A stretch of DNA of 64,000 bases from an uncultured Alistipes sp. (GTDB taxonomy: Bacteria; Bacteroidota; Bacteroidia; Bacteroidales; Rikenellaceae). The position numbers and the translations under genes are program-made. Location: NCBI GenBank assembly GCA_937899895.1, contig CALBQR010000019.1, forward strand, positions 6,639-70,638. The letters run 5' to 3'. A model generated the notes under the pieces. That model was not told where the DNA came from, did not search any database, and was given only the letters and a program-made list of their open reading frames with translations. Positions 61,275 through 64,000 of the stretch are shown here, in pieces (positions within the stretch are counted from its first letter, which is position 1; each line of letters starts with the position of its first letter).

Positions 61275-62702
61275 ATGAAACGTATATTGTTACTTTCGGT
61301 CGCACTCGTGTGGTGCGCGATGGCGTGGGCTACGGGTGTGAAGACCCTCAAAGGTACGGTTAAGTGCGACGGCGAGGGCGTTGCTGCGGTGATTGTAACC
61401 GATGGCGAAAACTTTACGCAGACCGACGCAAAGGGTCGTTTTGAACTTGTGTCGGCAGACGATAACAAGCTGATTTACATTACCGTTCCGTCGGGTTATA
61501 ATGTGCCTGCGAAGCAGAGCGTTCCGCAGTTCTGGCAGAAGAAGGAGGAGGACAAAAAGAGCTACGATTTTACGCTTATGCGCAAGGCGAAGGACGACAC
61601 CCACCACGGCTTTGTGGTGATTGCCGATCCGCAGATTTGGCACAAGAAGGAGTTTCCCGCACTCCGCGAGGGTATGGCCGACATTCGACGCACGGTCGAG
61701 GGTTACGATATTCCGTTCCACGGAGTGTGCTGTGGCGATGTGATTTCGTACGATCACACGTTCTATCCCACTTATAATGAGATAGCTACGACGTCGGGCT
61801 TGGACTTTTACAGTACCCCCGGTAACCACGATATGACTCTGTATAGCCGTTCGCACGAGACCTCGACCCGCCTTTGGGAGCAGACCTTCGGTCCGGTGTG
61901 TTACTCGTTCAATGTGGGTAAGGCGCACTACGTGGTGCTGAACGACAATTTCTATATCGGTCGCGACTACTTTTATATCGGTTATCTCGATGAGCGTCAG
62001 TTCGCTTGGCTCGAAAAGGACCTCAGCTATGTCGATGAGGGCTCGACCGTGTTTGTGATTCTGCATATCCCCTCGACGTGTGAGGAGAAGGATCGTAAGC
62101 AGTTCAGTTACAGCACGATCGCGAATGTGATGACCAATGCTCCGCAGTTGCACCGTATGCTTGCGCCCTACAATGCGCACATCCTATCGGGACATACTCA
62201 TACCACATACAATCAGCAGATTACCGACCGCTTGTATGAGCACGTGATCCCCGCATTGAGTGGTGCGTGGTGGCAGGGCCCGCTCTGCACCGACGGTACA
62301 CCGCGTGGTTATGGCGTCTTTGAGGTCGATGGCGACAAGGTGGATTGGTACTACAAATCGACCGATTATGCGCCGGAACACCAGATGACCATCTACTATG
62401 GCGAGCAGTATTCGCAATTTGCGGGTCAGATTGTTGCCAATATTTGGGCCGCAGATGCGAAGTGGCAGATTGAGGCTCGATTCGATGGTGGCAAGGCACA
62501 GAAGATGGAGCAATTTACGGCCTACGATCCCGCAACGCAGGTGATGTATGCTGACCGCGAAAAGTTGGATCATCCGTATGTCTATCCTACGCCCGCGGAT
62601 CACTTCTATCGAGTGGCAATTCCCGAAGGCGCGACAACGGCCGAGATTACGGCTGTGGATCGCTTCGGACGACGTTATACGCAAACGATCAATTTGAAAT
62701 AA
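61275..62702 (+). CDS. Calcineurin-like metallophosphoesterase with MetallophosN and MetallophosC domains
   Basis: The 475-residue protein has a signal peptide ending near AWA, an N-terminal beta domain (about 20-105, VKTLKGTVKCDGEGVAAV in part), a metallophosphoesterase core (about 110-305) and a C-terminal beta domain. Metal-ligand motifs are ADPQIW, GDVISYDH, GNHD and SGHTHT. It should hydrolyse phosphomonoesters or phosphodiesters outside the cytoplasm. Together with the NAGPA protein it suggests a phosphorus-containing linkage in the substrate. Confidence 0.9.
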   Translation: MKRILLLSVALVWCAMAWATGVKTLKGTVKCDGEGVAAVIVTDGENFTQTDAKGRFELVSADDNKLIYITVPSGYNVPAKQSVPQFWQKKEEDKKSYDFTLMRKAKDDTHHGFVVIADPQIWHKKEFPALREGMADIRRTVEGYDIPFHGVCCGDVISYDHTFYPTYNEIATTSGLDFYSTPGNHDMTLYSRSHETSTRLWEQTFGPVCYSFNVGKAHYVVLNDNFYIGRDYFYIGYLDERQFAWLEKDLSYVDEGSTVFVILHIPSTCEEKDRKQFSYSTIANVMTNAPQLHRMLAPYNAHILSGHTHTTYNQQITDRLYEHVIPALSGAWWQGPLCTDGTPRGYGVFEVDGDKVDWYYKSTDYAPEHQMTIYYGEQYSQFAGQIVANIWAADAKWQIEARFDGGKAQKMEQFTAYDPATQVMYADREKLDHPYVYPTPADHFYRVAIPEGATTAEITAVDRFGRRYTQTINLK

Positions 62703-62709
62703 ACACGTG

Positions 62710-64000
62710 ATGAAACGTATCTTGAACTACGCCGTAGCCATTGTGGTTGCGGCGTTCTTGACCGCTTGTGGCGGTGAAAAATATGACGTAGTGGTCATTG
62801 GTGGTGGCGTTAGTGGCACCACAGCAGGTATTCGTGCGGCACGTTTGGGCGCACAGACGCTCATTGTCGAGCAGGGTCCGTGGCTGGGCGGTATGCTCAC
62901 CTCGGCAGGTGTGAGTGCAACGGACGGCAACTATCGTCTGCGTGGCGGTATGTGGGGCGAGTTGCGCGACTCGCTCGAAGCGCACTATGGCGATGCCCAA
63001 TCGCTCAAAACAGGTTGGGTGAGCAATCTGCTTTTCGAGCCGAGTGTAGGCGCGCGAATCTTCCGCGCAATGGCCGACAATGAGGAGGCTCTGACCGTTA
63101 AATTCGAGACGCGAGCAACCTCTATCGAGCGTACCGATGCAGGCTGGCGACTGACACTCGAAGGTGCCGATGGTTGTCAAACGGTTGAGTGTAAGGTGCT
63201 TATTGACGGTACGGAGTTGGGTGATGTGGCAGCGCAGTTGGGCGTGAAGTACGATATCGGTATGGAGAGTCGCTACGTAACGGATGAGGATATTGCACCC
63301 GAAGAGGCTAACGGCATTATTCAGGACTTGACGATGGTGATGATCTTGAAGGACTATGGTCGTGATATGACTATCGAGCGTCCTGCCGACTACGACTCGA
63401 CGGTGTTTGCGTGCGCTTGCGAGAATGAGATTTGCCGCACACCGAAAGAGGCTAACCGCCTTTGGTCGAAGCATATGATGATGACTTACGGTCGTCTGCC
63501 CAATGGTAAAATTATGATCAATTGGCCGATCGAGGGTAACGACTACTACGTCAATATGATCGAGATGAATGACGAGGAGCGTGCCGAGGCTATTGCAAAG
63601 GCGAAGGCGCATACGCGCAATTTCCTCTATTTCATTCAGCACGAGTTGGGGCTGAATACGCTCTATTTGGCCGATGACGAGTTCCCGACCGAAGATCTTA
63701 TGCCGTTGATGCCTTACCATCGCGAGTCGCGTCGCACGGTGGGCGAGGTGCGTTTCAAGTTGAATCATATCACCAACCCATACGACTTTACGCTCTATCG
63801 CACGGCAATTGGCGTGGGCGACTATCCGGTCGATCAGCACCATACGCGATATACGGGCTGGGAGGCTCTGCCCAATCTCTATTTCCACTCGATCCCCTCG
63901 TATGGTCTGCCGATGGGAGTGTTGCTGCCGAAGGACGTCGATGGTCTGATTGTAGCCGAGAAGTCGATCTCGGTGAGCAATATTGTCAATGGCTCGACTC
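62710..64000 (+). CDS. Exported FAD-dependent oxidoreductase, cut by the window end
   Basis: The frame starts at ATG 62710, 7 bp after the metallophosphatase stop, and stays open to the end of the window (430 codons). A lipoprotein signal ends in FLTACGGEK (Cys20), and a dinucleotide-binding fold follows directly: YDVVVIGGGVSGTTAG with the acidic strand end LIVEQG. Later segments (MLTSAGVSATDG, LIDGTELGDVA, IVAEKSISVSN) match the FAD_oxidored (PF12831-type) family. Exported members of this family occur in Bacteroidota sugar loci; the reaction is unknown. Export with FAD by a non-Tat signal is unusual. Confidence 0.88.
   Translation, partial: MKRILNYAVAIVVAAFLTACGGEKYDVVVIGGGVSGTTAGIRAARLGAQTLIVEQGPWLGGMLTSAGVSATDGNYRLRGGMWGELRDSLEAHYGDAQSLKTGWVSNLLFEPSVGARIFRAMADNEEALTVKFETRATSIERTDAGWRLTLEGADGCQTVECKVLIDGTELGDVAAQLGVKYDIGMESRYVTDEDIAPEEANGIIQDLTMVMILKDYGRDMTIERPADYDSTVFACACENEICRTPKEANRLWSKHMMMTYGRLPNGKIMINWPIEGNDYYVNMIEMNDEERAEAIAKAKAHTRNFLYFIQHELGLNTLYLADDEFPTEDLMPLMPYHRESRRTVGEVRFKLNHITNPYDFTLYRTAIGVGDYPVDQHHTRYTGWEALPNLYFHSIPSYGLPMGVLLPKDVDGLIVAEKSISVSNIVNGST

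Noticed and set aside
58502..61468. A 988-codon open frame on the minus strand, opposite the DUF5009, DUF4434 and AGE genes
   Set aside because: The genes on the plus strand have clear family motifs, and the antisense product has no recognisable domain. Long antisense frames arise here because the plus-strand codons rarely give antisense stops.
1..64000. tRNA, rRNA, CRISPR, insertion sequence or prophage genes
   Set aside because: Intergenic regions were read for tRNA-like cloverleafs, regular spaced repeats, transposase or integrase genes and terminal inverted repeats; none was convincing.

Overview
The window looks like chromosome from a Bacteroidota (Bacteroidales) bacterium. It carries a SusC/SusD pair, DUF4493, PCMD, fimbrillin-like and DUF5018 lipoproteins, TlpA-type lipoproteins, and repeated promoter boxes close to the Bacteroidetes consensus TTTG-N19-TAnnTTTG. 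Ribosome binding sites of the Shine-Dalgarno type are mostly absent. An Alistipes-like member of the Rikenellaceae is possible, but this is a guess from gene style and moderate GC. No rRNA, tRNA, CRISPR array, insertion sequence or prophage was seen.

Layout. 1-2.1 kb (+): end of a metal-chelate/cobalamin binding protein with its FecCD permease and ATPase. 2.2-14.9 kb (all -): prfB, a tiny glycine-rich membrane protein and cysS; a TlpA-like lipoprotein; two FKBP lipoproteins; an agmatinase-family enzyme; a DUF2723 membrane protein; an acyl-CoA ligase. 15-15.9 kb (+): queG. 16-18.6 kb (-): enolase and a dicarboxylate symporter. 18.8-27.7 kb (-): a seven-gene operon of five lipoproteins (fimbrillin-like, DUF4493, PCMD) and two paralogous beta-barrels, driven by a perfect consensus promoter; its function is unknown. 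27.9-37.0 kb (-): an apparently complete urease system in one run of genes: ureABC, ureEFGD, a urea transporter and a CbiM/CbiQ/CbiO metal importer presumed to bring in nickel. 37.1 kb (+): crcB. 37.5-39.4 kb (-): rnhB, pth, rplY. 39.5-42.8 kb (-): an unknown secreted protein and a DUF4988-DUF5018 lipoprotein.

43.2-64 kb (+): the most unusual part. A ROK repressor and an AmpG-like permease precede an operon of at least 12 genes. It encodes a NAGPA-type phosphodiester glycosidase, two GHL10-type glycosidases, SusC/SusD, a DUF5018 lipoprotein, an SGNH esterase, a DUF5009 membrane acyltransferase, a DUF4434 barrel, an AGE-family epimerase, a three-domain metallophosphatase and an exported FAD oxidoreductase that runs off the end. 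Together these suggest a polysaccharide-utilization locus for an amino-sugar glycan, perhaps peptidoglycan-derived or phosphodiester-linked. Candidate operator palindromes lie upstream of the ROK gene and of the main operon. A hairpin with the same loop follows both DUF5018 genes, which lie on opposite strands 12 kb apart.
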